A stretch of 21,434 nucleotides of DNA from UMGS1519 sp963621885 (GCA_963621885.1 CAVFFT010000011.1:1-21434); one strand, 5' to 3'; shown: positions 1 to 7,999, numbered from the stretch's first letter. Notes: generated by a model from the sequence alone, not told the origin. A program made the numbers and translations.

Positions 1-20
1 TCGCAACGCAAGGCGATTTC

Positions 21-58
21 AAGGGGAAGGTCCGCATCGCGCGGGCTTTCCCCTTTTT
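21..58 (+). terminator. Intrinsic terminator of an upstream gene
   Basis: A 15-bp stem (arms 21-35 and 41-55, two G·T pairs) with a 5-nt loop ends in a run of T (54-58). This is a strong rho-independent terminator on the + strand. It closes a transcript whose gene lies outside the window and separates it from uvrC. Positions 59-254, up to the uvrC -10 box, hold no gene that I can support. Confidence 0.85.
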
Positions 59-254
59 GCGTTCCCGGGGACGATTGCGGTTCGCGGATTGCGACTTGCG
101 TTGTGTAGCTTGCCTTTTCTTGCGCGGCCCCATCTGCGCCGCCTGCGTATCCCGCGATGGCGTCCCATTCACCTGGCGGCCTGCCAGAGGCAATTTCCCC
201 TTGTGTTTTCTCGGGGCATGCGCGCGGGCGCGGCCCCTCTTTCGCACCCGGCGA

Positions 255-260
255 TATACT
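255..260 (+). promoter_or_regulatory. uvrC -10 box; probable leaderless start
   Basis: TATACT ends 6 nt before the uvrC ATG at 267, so transcription would be expected to begin at or next to the A of the start codon. No Shine-Dalgarno sequence precedes this ATG, unlike nearly every other gene here. No convincing -35 box is seen near 232-237. Leaderless mRNAs are common in actinobacteria; that this is one is an inference from spacing. Confidence 0.55.
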
Positions 261-266
261 CGATCC

Positions 267-2345
267 ATGGATGAAGCGAAACTTGACCGCATAAAGCGGG
301 AGCTCGACGAGGTTCCCACCCTGCCTGGCGTCTACCTGTGGAAAGACGCGTCGGGCGAGGTCATCTATGTGGGCAAGGCGAAGCAGCTTCGCGCGCGCAT
401 GCGCCAGTACGTGAATTTCCAGGACGACCGCGCGAAGATCCCGCTGCTCGTCGACCAGATCGACAGCTTCGACTATGTGGTTGCCTCAAGCGAACATGAG
501 AGCCTCGTGCTGGAGCGTAACCTCATCAACCAGTACAAGCCTTTCTTCAACGCCGATTTCAAGGACGACAAGAGCTATCCCTTTATCGCGATAACGGAAT
601 CGGACATGTTTCCCGCGATTAAGTACACGCGCGAGAAGCACAAGCCCGGGACGCGCTACTTCGGTCCCTATACCGATTCCCGCGCCGCCCGCGAGCTGGT
701 CGATATCGTGCGGCGCATCGTTCCCATTTGCGCGACGAGCTGCGAGGAGTGGCGGCGCATGGCGCGCGAGGGTTTCAAGACGTGTGGCACCTGCGAGCAT
801 GTGGCGGCATCGGCTGACGAGGCGGTTCCATCGCAATCGGCGGCCATGGCGCGTGGGGAAGCGACAACCGCTGTCCCTGGGGAAGAGGCCCCTGGGGAAG
901 CGGCTCATGGGGAAGGCACCCGCGGTCAAGCCCGCGCTCCCAAGGAATGCTTCGACAGTCATGTGGGCTTGGGTCCCGGAGCGTGCTGTGGAAAGCTCGA
1001 TGCGGTTGCCTACGCGGAAAACGTGCGTCGGGTGGAGCGCTTTCTTTCCGGACATCATCGCGAGTTTATTCGCGAGCTGACCGACGAGATGCGCGAGGCG
1101 GCGGAAAATCTCGAGTTCGAGCGGGCCGCCCGCATCAAGCAGCGGATCGACATCATCAAGGGAATCGCCGACAAGCAGCATGTGGTGACGCAAGGCGAGC
1201 TCGACGCCGACATCATCGGCTTCTATCGCGAAGAGACCATCGCGGGCGCGCAGCTGCTGAGCGTGCGCGAGGGCGCGGTCATCAACAGCGTCGATTTCAT
1301 TCTCAACAAGGGCCGCGATGTGCCTGATCAGGACCTCATGCACAATTTCCTGCTGCGCTATTACGGCACGGCAAGTTCCATTCCTCGCGAGGTGGTGGTG
1401 CGCGAGGTGCCGGAAGACCAGGAGGTCATGGAAGCCTGGCTGACCGAGCGCCTCGAGAACGCCCATGGCGCGAAGGTGCGTTTCGCGGTGCCGCAGCGCG
1501 GCGACAAGGCGGATCTGCTTTCCATGGCGGAATTGAACGCCCGCCATGCGCTTCAGCGCTATAAGGTGCGCACGAACTACGAGGACAAGCGGGTCAACGA
1601 GGCCCTGCTTCAGCTGGAAAGCGCGCTTGCGATGGAGAAGCCGCCGCTGCGTATCGAATGCTTCGACATCTCGACGCTTCACGGCAGCTATTCGGTGGCA
1701 TCCATGGTCGTTTTCACCAACGGTCGTCCCGACAAGAAGCAGTACCGCCGTTTCAAGATGCGTATCCAGACGGACGAGGCGAACGACTTCGCGATGATGG
1801 CGGAGACCATGTCGCGCCGCTATGCGCCCGAACGGATGGCGGACGAGCGATTTGGCAGCAAGCCCGACCTCATCATTCTCGACGGTGGAAAGCCGCAGCT
1901 CACTGCCGCGATGAAAATCTTCGACGAGTTGGGGCTCGACGACATCGCGCTTGCGGGCCTCGCGAAACGCGACGAGGAGCTTTTCGTTCCTTGGAGCGAT
2001 GAAGGCCCGGTCGTGCTTCCCGCGGGCAGCGCAAGTCTGTATCTTGTGAAACAAGTGCGTGACGAGGCGCACCGTTTCGCCATCACTTTCCACCGCGAAT
2101 TGCGCGAGAAGGGCATGACCGCAAGCATCCTCGATGAGGTGTCGGGTATTGGCCCTGCGCGCAAGAAAGCCCTGTTCAAAGCCTTTGGCAGCATGAAGCG
2201 CCTGCGAGCTGCGAGCCTTGCGGAGATCAAGGCCGCCCATGTGGTGCCAGACGCGGTGGCCGAAGAGCTGTACTGGGTGCTGCGCGAGTATAATGAAGCG
2301 CACAGCGAAGCGATAGGTAAAACCGAAGCGATACTGGAGGCCTGA
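267..2345 (+). CDS. uvrC: UvrABC system protein C (excinuclease subunit)
   Basis: UvrC makes the two incisions around a bulky DNA lesion during nucleotide excision repair, after UvrA and UvrB have loaded. The 692-residue protein has an N-terminal GIY-YIG nuclease (GVY at 21-23, YVGKAK from 34, Glu in LVLERN near 83), a cysteine-bearing region at 155-241, a UVR motif that contacts UvrB (about 268-300), an RNase H-like second nuclease (FDIS and ILDGGKP motifs), and C-terminal helix-hairpin-helix repeats (VSGIGPARKK). I chose ATG 267 because homology begins there; the open frame to 57 has no family similarity. At about residues 180-226 lies a Gly/Glu/Ala-rich insert beside the cysteines that in E. 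coli UvrC hold an Fe-S cluster. The stop is 1 nt before rapZ, so it heads a four-gene operon. Confidence 0.95.
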   Translation: MDEAKLDRIKRELDEVPTLPGVYLWKDASGEVIYVGKAKQLRARMRQYVNFQDDRAKIPLLVDQIDSFDYVVASSEHESLVLERNLINQYKPFFNADFKDDKSYPFIAITESDMFPAIKYTREKHKPGTRYFGPYTDSRAARELVDIVRRIVPICATSCEEWRRMAREGFKTCGTCEHVAASADEAVPSQSAAMARGEATTAVPGEEAPGEAAHGEGTRGQARAPKECFDSHVGLGPGACCGKLDAVAYAENVRRVERFLSGHHREFIRELTDEMREAAENLEFERAARIKQRIDIIKGIADKQHVVTQGELDADIIGFYREETIAGAQLLSVREGAVINSVDFILNKGRDVPDQDLMHNFLLRYYGTASSIPREVVVREVPEDQEVMEAWLTERLENAHGAKVRFAVPQRGDKADLLSMAELNARHALQRYKVRTNYEDKRVNEALLQLESALAMEKPPLRIECFDISTLHGSYSVASMVVFTNGRPDKKQYRRFKMRIQTDEANDFAMMAETMSRRYAPERMADERFGSKPDLIILDGGKPQLTAAMKIFDELGLDDIALAGLAKRDEELFVPWSDEGPVVLPAGSASLYLVKQVRDEAHRFAITFHRELREKGMTASILDEVSGIGPARKKALFKAFGSMKRLRAASLAEIKAAHVVPDAVAEELYWVLREYNEAHSEAIGKTEAILEA
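854..920 (+). repeat. In-frame TGGGGAAG / 15-bp repeat inside uvrC
   Basis: TGGGGAAG occurs at 854, 878, 893 and 908, at spacings of 24, 15 and 15, all multiples of three. The last three are a 15-bp tandem array (876-890, 891-905, 906-920) coding for PGEEA, PGEAA and HGEGT. It forms the core of a low-complexity insert in UvrC and looks like replication slippage that kept the reading frame. Confidence 0.85.
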
Positions 2346-2346
2346 T

Positions 2347-3309
2347 ATGACAGAGAGCACTCCCGATATGTCGGTTGAAGAACAAGTGCAGGCGCCAGCG
2401 CGTACCGCGAAGGAGCCTGACCTCATCATCATCTCCGGCATGAGTGGCGCGGGACGTACCGAGGCCATGCACACCTTCGAGGACTTTGGCTACTTCTGCA
2501 TCGACAATCTTCCGCCGCGTCTGCTGATGAACCTCGTGAGTCTGGCGACATTGCCGGGCGAAGAGCAGGTGAGCAGGCGCCTGGCGGTCGTGTGCGATGC
2601 GCGCAACAAGAATTTCTACACCGAGCTGATCGAGGAGCTGGCGCATGTGCGCGCCGCGGGCCTCGTGTACCGCATCATTTTCCTTGACGCGCAGGACGAC
2701 GTCATCGTCGCTCGCTACAAGGCGAGCCGCCGCCGTCATCCGATGTGCGCCTACGGGACGAACATGACCATCAGCCAGGGAATCACCGCGGAGCGTCATC
2801 TTCTCGCGGGTATTCGCGAGCATGCGAATGTGATTATCGACACGAGCAAGCTCAAGCCCATGCAGCTGCGTGAGAAGCTGCGCGCGCTGTTCAGCCAGAA
2901 TGGCATGCAGGACGGGCTCGCGGTGACGGTCTATTCCTTCGGCTTCAAACACGGGGCGCCGACCGATGCGGATGTCGTCATCGACGTGCGCTTCCTTCCG
3001 AACCCCTTCTACGTGCCGGAACTGCGCGCGATGACGGGCCTTGATGAGCCGGTGCGCAAATACGTGATGGAGCAGGAGGAGACGACTGAATTCCTCGATC
3101 GTTGGAGCGCCCTGCTCGAAACCATCATGCGGGGCTATGTCAAAGAGGGGAAGCAGCAGCTCGCCATTGGCGTGGGCTGCACCGGCGGGCAGCATCGCAG
3201 CGTCGCCCTCGCGGAGGAGACCGGTGCCATACTGCGCAAATTGGGTTATGCGGCCCAGGTTTCCCATCGTGATCTGGCGCTGGCGACGACGGTAGCGGAG
3301 AGCAAATGA
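2347..3309 (+). CDS. rapZ: RNase adapter / nucleotide-binding protein RapZ (YvcJ)
   Basis: A 320-residue P-loop protein that binds and hydrolyses nucleotides. In E. coli RapZ guides RNase E to the small RNA GlmZ; in Gram-positive bacteria (YvcJ) the target is less clear. The Walker A loop is GMSGAGRT at 31-38, with CIDNLPP just after. The C-terminal domain has the family blocks SFGFKHGAPTDAD, VRFLPNPFYVPELR and GCTGGQHRSV. About 24 residues before the P-loop are extra and probably disordered. GGAGG at 2336-2340 lies 6 nt before the ATG. The start follows the uvrC stop by 1 nt and the end overlaps yvcK by 4 nt (ATGA), indicating translational coupling. The rapZ-yvcK-whiA trio is conserved across Firmicutes and Actinobacteria. 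Confidence 0.95.
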   Translation: MTESTPDMSVEEQVQAPARTAKEPDLIIISGMSGAGRTEAMHTFEDFGYFCIDNLPPRLLMNLVSLATLPGEEQVSRRLAVVCDARNKNFYTELIEELAHVRAAGLVYRIIFLDAQDDVIVARYKASRRRHPMCAYGTNMTISQGITAERHLLAGIREHANVIIDTSKLKPMQLREKLRALFSQNGMQDGLAVTVYSFGFKHGAPTDADVVIDVRFLPNPFYVPELRAMTGLDEPVRKYVMEQEETTEFLDRWSALLETIMRGYVKEGKQQLAIGVGCTGGQHRSVALAEETGAILRKLGYAAQVSHRDLALATTVAESK

Positions 3310-4361
3310 GCGGCGAACCCTTTAAGCTGGACTCGCAGTTCACTGCGGCTTTCAAGGCGCTTGACCAGGCGGAAGCGGTCTCCGATTCCCGCTATGCGGC
3401 GTCTAAAGTCGTGGTTATCGGCGGGGGAACCGGCGCAAGCCTTTCCATCCGGACGCTTCTTTCGCTCGATTGCCATGTGTCCGCGGTCGTGTCCATGGCC
3501 GATGATGGCGGTTCGACAGGAATCATCCGCAACGAGGCCCACGTGACGCCTCCGGGCGATATCCGGAAGTGCCTGTGTGCGATGGCCGCGGATCCCGATG
3601 ACGCCATCACGCATGTCTTCCGCTATCGCTTCGAATTCGCCCGCGACCACACGCTGGGCAATCTCATTCTTTCGGCGCTCGAGCACGAGACCGGCTCTTT
3701 CCCCGAGGCGGTGCGCATTTGCGGCCAGCTTCTGGGCGCGCGGGGTCGCGTGTATCCCTCGACGCTTGATAACGTGCGTCTTTCCGCCATCGATGACGCG
3801 GGAAGGATGCTCGTGGGCCAGGCGGCCGCGAGCCATTCCGAACGCCCCTTGCGGCGGATATGGCTTGTCGCTCCGGAAGGGTGCCACCCTTATGGCGAGG
3901 CGCTTGACGCCATTCGCGAGGCGGACGCCATCGTGCTGGGTCCCGGTTCGCTTTTCACCTCCATCATTCCGAACCTGCTGGTGCCGGGCGTGGTGGATGC
4001 GATACGGCAGTCGCGGGCAAAGACCGTCTTCCTGTGCAACGTTTCCGACCTTGATGGCGAGACGCGGGGCATGAGCGCGGGCGAGCACGTGCAGGCTCTG
4101 CTTGAGCATGGCATGGAAGGTCTGCTCGATTACGCGGTCGTTCATTCGGAAGGCTCGCTGAAGCCCGCGGCGCAAGTGCGCGCGCGTCTTGCGGCGCTTC
4201 CCGATTATGCTGTTCATCCGGTCGGCTTTTCGATCGAAGATGCGGATTGGATTCGCGACCAGGGCATTCGCCTGTACGTGCGAAACCTTGCGAACCCCGA
4301 CGATCCGGCTTGCCATAATCCCGTCGCGCTTCGGCAGGTGCTTGAGGAGATCTTTTCGTAA
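3306..4361 (+). CDS. yvcK: YvcK/CofD-like gluconeogenesis factor
   Basis: A 351-residue member of the CofD/YvcK family. In Bacillus and mycobacteria YvcK binds UDP-sugars and is needed for growth on gluconeogenic carbon and for normal cell shape and wall synthesis; it is not a CofD transferase there. Visible motifs are the nucleotide-binding GGGTG (39-43), SMADDGGSTG (about 63-72), PPGDIR (82-87), HTLGNL and GPGSLFTS. The first 32 residues precede the family core and may be a lineage-specific extension. The start overlaps the rapZ stop by 4 nt, with GGAG at 3297-3300. The stop shares one base with the whiA start (TAATG). Its position just ahead of the glycolytic genes fits a link between carbon flux and envelope building. 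Confidence 0.93.
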   Translation: MSGEPFKLDSQFTAAFKALDQAEAVSDSRYAASKVVVIGGGTGASLSIRTLLSLDCHVSAVVSMADDGGSTGIIRNEAHVTPPGDIRKCLCAMAADPDDAITHVFRYRFEFARDHTLGNLILSALEHETGSFPEAVRICGQLLGARGRVYPSTLDNVRLSAIDDAGRMLVGQAAASHSERPLRRIWLVAPEGCHPYGEALDAIREADAIVLGPGSLFTSIIPNLLVPGVVDAIRQSRAKTVFLCNVSDLDGETRGMSAGEHVQALLEHGMEGLLDYAVVHSEGSLKPAAQVRARLAALPDYAVHPVGFSIEDADWIRDQGIRLYVRNLANPDDPACHNPVALRQVLEEIFS

Positions 4362-5293
4362 TGTCTTTCACGTCCGATGTGAAAAACGAGCTCACGCGCG
4401 TGGCTCCCGTCTGCTCGCACTGCGACACGGCGGTGCTGGGCGCTTTGGTGCGCGTGGAGGGAACGCTCCATCTGGCGGGCGGCGGCAGACGCCGCTTGGA
4501 GATCGCCACCGATATGCCGAAGGTGGCCCGCCTGGCCATCCAGCTGCTGCATGCGCAATGCCATTTGCGGACCGAGCTCACGATGCGGCAGAGCGTGCTG
4601 CATAAGACTCCGAACTATTTGGTAAGCGTGCCCGACCAGCCGGCGCTTGAGGCCGCGCTTCACGACATGGGCATTGTGGGAACGAACGGCTTGCAACAGG
4701 GTGTCGCGCCTTGGCTGGTGGAGAAGCGCTGCTGCCAGGCCGCGTACCTCCGCGGCATTTTCATGGGAAGCGGCTTTATCGCCGACCCGAAGGGCGATTT
4801 CCATTTCGAGATGTCGGTCGACTACGAACGCCACGCCCAGGACATTGCGGAAATGATGCGCGAGCGGGGAATCAATGCCCGCGTGATGCAGCGCCGCAGC
4901 GCCCGGCTTGTCTATTTGAAGGGCGGTTCCGAAATCAGCGCGTTTCTCGCGCTCGTGGGTGCGCATCAGTGCGCGCTGGCCCTGGAAAACGCCCGCGTGA
5001 TCAAGTCTGTTCGCAATGAGGTGAATCGCCAGGTCAACGCGGATATGGCGAACCAGGCGAAAGCGGCAGATGCCGCCATTGCGCAGGTCGAGGCCATCCG
5101 CAAGATTCTCGCCCATAAGAGCCCGGGCGAGATCACGCCGGCCCTGCGCGACTTCATGCGCTTGCGCTTGGAGCATCCGAGCGCGTCCTTGAAGGAGCTC
5201 GGCGAGCTTGCCGATCCGCCGCTTTCGAAGTCGGCGGTATATCACCGCGTGCGCCGTATCGAGCAGATGGCCGAGGAGATAGACGCCGGCTGA
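4361..5293 (+). CDS. whiA: DNA-binding protein WhiA
   Basis: WhiA is a regulator conserved in Gram-positive bacteria. In Streptomyces it works with WhiB in sporulation septation, and in Bacillus it affects division and chromosome segregation. The 310-residue length is normal. The N-terminal two thirds form a LAGLIDADG-like fold (LGALVRVEGTLHL, AYLRGIFMGSGF), with no sign of the acidic pair needed for endonuclease activity. The C-terminal part is a helix-turn-helix (LKELGELADPPLSKSAVYHR, about residues 269-290). GAGGAG at 4344-4349 is the likely ribosome site, inside yvcK. It is the last gene of the uvrC operon. Its stop TGA (5291-5293) is the first triplet of a 32-bp tandem repeat. Confidence 0.95.
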   Translation: MSFTSDVKNELTRVAPVCSHCDTAVLGALVRVEGTLHLAGGGRRRLEIATDMPKVARLAIQLLHAQCHLRTELTMRQSVLHKTPNYLVSVPDQPALEAALHDMGIVGTNGLQQGVAPWLVEKRCCQAAYLRGIFMGSGFIADPKGDFHFEMSVDYERHAQDIAEMMRERGINARVMQRRSARLVYLKGGSEISAFLALVGAHQCALALENARVIKSVRNEVNRQVNADMANQAKAADAAIAQVEAIRKILAHKSPGEITPALRDFMRLRLEHPSASLKELGELADPPLSKSAVYHRVRRIEQMAEEIDAG

Positions 5294-5365
5294 TGCGGGT
5301 GTGCCATGCCGGTTGACGCGAATGATGCGGGTGTGCCATGCCGGTTGACGCGAACGATGCGGGTG
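5291..5365 (+). repeat. 32-bp tandem duplication at the whiA 3' end
   Basis: Two identical 32-bp copies (5291-5322 and 5323-5354), each beginning TGATGCGGGTGTGCCATG, are followed by a 10-bp third start (GATGCGGGTG, 5356-5365). The first copy carries the whiA stop codon, so the array lies in the 3' UTR. I see no transposase or terminal repeats. A slippage duplication or part of a dispersed genomic repeat are both possible. Confidence 0.95.
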
Positions 5366-5603
5366 AGCGCGAGCTGCCGCGAACCCTAGATCGTGTGCGG
5401 ATTCCCGCGCCGCCTGGTGCCGGAAACGCGTGCCGCGCGTTGGCCAGTGCCGTCCGCGGCATGTGTGTGCCACCGCTGCTTGGTGTCCGCCCGGCGCGTC
5501 CCTTACCACTGATTGTGGTAGATTTGTGCGGCAGGGTTATAATTAACGCATGTTTAAAAGCATCGGTCCGTGGCGCTTCCCGCGGACGGCGAAAGGAGCT
5601 GGC
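5294..5603. other. Gene-free whiA-gap interval
   Basis: This 310-nt stretch has no supported gene. After the 32-bp repeats comes an inverted repeat TGCCGCG (5431-5437) / CGCGGCA (5455-5461) with a 17-nt spacer; in RNA it can extend with G·U pairs, but it lacks a T-run, so a whiA terminator is not clear. The gap operator and promoter (5504-5543) and a leader of about 50 nt follow. Short open frames here have no ribosome site. Confidence 0.6.
5504..5543 (+). promoter_or_regulatory. gap promoter with overlapping palindromic operator
   Basis: A perfect -10 box TATAAT sits at 5538-5543. The -35 is either GTGGTA (5515-5520, 17-bp spacer) or TTGTGG (5513-5518, 19-bp spacer). The -35 region lies in the right half of the exact inverted repeat TACCAC-N5-GTGGTA (5504-5520), which suits repressor binding. 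Transcription would start near 5550, giving a leader of about 54 nt. The regulator is unknown. Confidence 0.7.
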
Positions 5604-6605
5604 ATGACGGTAAAGGTGGGAATCAACGGGTTTGGCCGCATCGGGCGGCTCGTATTCCGCGCTATGGCGAAGGACCCCGACGTCGAGGTCGTCGCAGTCA
5701 ATGACTTGGGCGACAAGGCGACGATGGCCCATCTCCTGAAATATGACTCGGTTCATGGCCGTGCCTTCAACGAGGTGAAAGTGACCGAAGACGGCATCGA
5801 AGTCGATGGCGCGAAAGTGAAGATGCTTGCCGAGCGCGACCCAGCTCAGCTTCCGTGGGGCGAGCTTGGTGTCGACATCGTCGTCGAGTCGACCGGCCTG
5901 TTCACCGATGCCGACAAGGCGCGTGCTCACATTGAGGCGGGCGCGAAGAAGGTCGTCATTTCGGCGCCGGCAAAGCACGAGGACATCACCATCGTCATGG
6001 GCGTGAACGACGAGAAGTACGACAAGGAAAAGCACAATATCATTTCCAACGCGTCGTGCACCACGAACTGCCTTGCTCCTATGGCAAAGGTCCTGCTCGA
6101 CAATTTCGGCATCAAGCAGGGCTTCATGAACACCATTCACGCCTACACCAACGACCAGAAGATCCTCGACCTTCCGCACAAGGACCTGCGCCGCGCTCGT
6201 GCTGCCGCGCTGTCGATGATCCCGACGACGACGGGTGCCGCTCGTGCGGTCTCGCTCGTTCTTCCCGAGCTCGCCGGCAAGCTCGATGGCATGGCGACGC
6301 GCGTTCCCACGCCTGACGGCTCGATGGTCGACCTCGTGGTCGAGCTCGAAAAGCCCGCGACCAAGGAAGCCATCAACGCGGCGATGAAGGCGGCATCGGA
6401 AGGCCCGCTCGCGGGTATTCTCGATTACACGGAAGACCCGATCGTCTCCATCGACATCGTCGAGAACGACCATTCATCCATCTTCGATTCCCAGCTCACC
6501 ATGGTGAACGGTGGCGAGGGCACCTTCGTGAAGTGCATCGCCTGGTATGACAATGAATGGGGCTACTCGAACCGCGTCAAGGATCTCTGCAAGATCCTTC
6601 TTTAA
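5604..6605 (+). CDS. gap: Type I glyceraldehyde-3-phosphate dehydrogenase
   Basis: This cytosolic enzyme oxidises glyceraldehyde 3-phosphate to 1,3-bisphosphoglycerate with NAD+ and phosphate. The 333 residues match the family length. The Rossmann glycine motif is GINGFGRIG (6-14). Asp34 in AVNDL, the residue that reads the adenosine ribose, favours NAD+ over NADP+. Catalytic Cys152 lies in SNASCTTN with its partner His179 in NTIHAYT, and WYDNEWGYSNRV is near the end. I chose ATG 5604 because GAAAGGAG (5591-5598) precedes it; the open frame from 5550 lacks a ribosome site and adds unrelated residues. It is the first gene of the glycolytic block and has its own promoter and operator candidate. 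Confidence 0.97.
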   Translation: MTVKVGINGFGRIGRLVFRAMAKDPDVEVVAVNDLGDKATMAHLLKYDSVHGRAFNEVKVTEDGIEVDGAKVKMLAERDPAQLPWGELGVDIVVESTGLFTDADKARAHIEAGAKKVVISAPAKHEDITIVMGVNDEKYDKEKHNIISNASCTTNCLAPMAKVLLDNFGIKQGFMNTIHAYTNDQKILDLPHKDLRRARAAALSMIPTTTGAARAVSLVLPELAGKLDGMATRVPTPDGSMVDLVVELEKPATKEAINAAMKAASEGPLAGILDYTEDPIVSIDIVENDHSSIFDSQLTMVNGGEGTFVKCIAWYDNEWGYSNRVKDLCKILL

Positions 6606-6634
6606 TTACCAGAGGAAAAGATAGAGCGTGCAGA

Positions 6635-6677
6635 CGGCGGAACACGGCATGATACGACGGGTTCCGCCGCATGCGGC
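6635..6677 (+). other. Hairpin pair in the gap-pgk spacer
   Basis: CGGCGGAAC (6635-6643) and GTTCCGCCG (6661-6669) form a perfect 9-bp stem with a 17-nt loop. Its 3' arm overlaps a 12-bp palindrome, GCCGCATGCGGC (6666-6677), so the two structures exclude each other. No T-run follows, so it is not a standard terminator. It could be an mRNA processing or stability element between gap and pgk. No promoter is evident in the 158-nt spacer. Confidence 0.55.
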
Positions 6678-6763
6678 TTATGCAGGATTTGCCCGATTCG
6701 ATCAATCCATTCGCACGATGCGCGTTCTTCTGCCAATTAGTCACTTCGATAAGAGGGGGATTC

Positions 6764-7951
6764 ATGCCTCGTATTCGTACCATTGAGCAGGCGGATGTCG
6801 CCGGCAAGCGCGTATTGTGCCGCTGCGATCTGAATGTTCCGCTGAAAGACGGCGAAGTAAGCGATGACCTGCGCATTCGCGCGGTGCTGCCGACGGTTCG
6901 CTATTTGCTCAAGCATCAGGCGCGCCTCGTGCTGATGTCGCATCTGGGCCGCCCGCACGGCACCGGCTATGAAAAGGATTTCAGCCTTGCGCCGGTTGCC
7001 GCCTGCCTGTCGGAATTCCTGGGTCAGGAAGTCGAAATGGCGTCCGACATTTGCGGTCCCGACGCGAAGGCGAAGGTCGAAAAGCTCGAGCCGGGTCAGG
7101 TGCTGCTGGTTGAGAACGTGCGCTTCGACGCGCGCGAGCAAAAGGACGATCCGGAATTCACGGCCGAGCTCGCCTCGCTGGGCGACATCTTCGTGAATGA
7201 TGCGTTTGGCACGGCGCACCGCAACCATTCTTCCACCGCGGGTCTGGCCGAGATTCTGCCTTCCTATGCGGGCTTCCTGCTCGAGCGCGAGGTTGTCACG
7301 CTCAAGGGCATGCTCGAAGAGCCGCACCGTCCCTTCGTCGCGATTCTCGGCGGCTCGAAGGTGTCGGACAAGATCGGCGTCATCGAGTCGCTGATGGAGA
7401 AGGTCGACGTCATCCTTGTGGGCGGTGGCATGTGCTTCACCTTCTTCCTGGCGCAGGGGAAGAACATCGGAACCTCGCTTCGCGAAGATGAGCATATCGA
7501 GACCGCGCGCCGCATTCTCGACATGGCGCAGAAGGCCGGCGTGAAGCTTCTGCTGCCGGTTGACGTGGTTGTGGCCGACCGTTTCGCGGAGGACGCGAAA
7601 ACGCAGGTCGTGGGCGTGGACGAGATTCCCGATGACATGATGGGCCTTGATGTGGGTCCCGCGACGGTCGAACTCTTCAAGAAGGAAATCGCTGGTGCGG
7701 CGACGATCTTCTGGAATGGCCCGATGGGCGTCTTCGAGATGAAGCCGTTCGAGGCAGGCACGCGTGGCGTCGCGCAGGCGCTTGCGGTGGCTCCGGGCGA
7801 GACCATTATCGGCGGCGGCGACTCGGCGGCAGCGGTGCGCAAGTTCGCGCTTGATGACGAGATGACCTTCATTTCCACCGGTGGTGGCGCCTCGATGCGC
7901 CTGGTGGAAGGCAAGGTGCTTCCCGGCGTCGCGCCGCTTCTGGAAGACTAG
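6764..7951 (+). CDS. pgk: Phosphoglycerate kinase
   Basis: Pgk transfers phosphate from 1,3-bisphosphoglycerate to ADP, forming ATP and 3-phosphoglycerate, and uses the product of the gene before it. The 395 residues are the usual length. Substrate-binding blocks in the N-domain are CDLNVP (21-26), SHLGRP, LVENVRF and VNDAFGTAHRNHSS. C-domain nucleotide blocks are LGGSKVSDKI, WNGPMGVFE, GGGDSAAAV and the terminal STGGGASM. ATG 6764 follows AAGAGGGGGA (6751-6760); the frame is open back to 6671, but those residues are not part of the family. It lies 158 nt after gap, probably co-transcribed, and a strong terminator stands directly behind it. Confidence 0.97.
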   Translation: MPRIRTIEQADVAGKRVLCRCDLNVPLKDGEVSDDLRIRAVLPTVRYLLKHQARLVLMSHLGRPHGTGYEKDFSLAPVAACLSEFLGQEVEMASDICGPDAKAKVEKLEPGQVLLVENVRFDAREQKDDPEFTAELASLGDIFVNDAFGTAHRNHSSTAGLAEILPSYAGFLLEREVVTLKGMLEEPHRPFVAILGGSKVSDKIGVIESLMEKVDVILVGGGMCFTFFLAQGKNIGTSLREDEHIETARRILDMAQKAGVKLLLPVDVVVADRFAEDAKTQVVGVDEIPDDMMGLDVGPATVELFKKEIAGAATIFWNGPMGVFEMKPFEAGTRGVAQALAVAPGETIIGGGDSAAAVRKFALDDEMTFISTGGGASMRLVEGKVLPGVAPLLED

Positions 7952-7966
7952 GAATTTGAAATCGGG

Positions 7967-7999
7967 TCGGGGCGGCCGCGCAAAGGCCGCCCCGATTTT
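7967..7999 (+). terminator. Intrinsic terminator between pgk and tpiA
   Basis: A perfect 11-bp stem, TCGGGGCGGCC (7967-7977) with GGCCGCCCCGA (7985-7995), has a 7-nt loop and runs into TTTT (7996-7999). It lies 15 nt after the pgk stop. It should end the gap-pgk transcript, or partly attenuate it, so tpiA and gpmA may need another promoter. Confidence 0.88.

Noticed and set aside
57..266. N-terminal extension of uvrC by 70 residues
   Set aside because: The extension begins in the upstream terminator T-run, reads as Cys/Arg-rich non-family sequence and crosses the -10 box. UvrC homology begins at 267.
486..2474. Long minus-strand open frame opposite uvrC
   Set aside because: It is a mirror of a clear uvrC gene in GC-rich DNA, has no ribosome site and resembles no family. 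The same holds for the minus-strand frames at 3246-4316, 4214-5509, 5154-6473, 6737-8254, 11897-13063 and 17404-18441.
5291..5365. Insertion sequence or attachment site
   Set aside because: There is no transposase, integrase or flanking terminal repeat; it is a simple tandem duplication.
5550..5603. Upstream ATG for gap just after TATAAT, as a leaderless start
   Set aside because: The 18 added residues are not part of GAPDH, and a good Shine-Dalgarno precedes ATG 5604.
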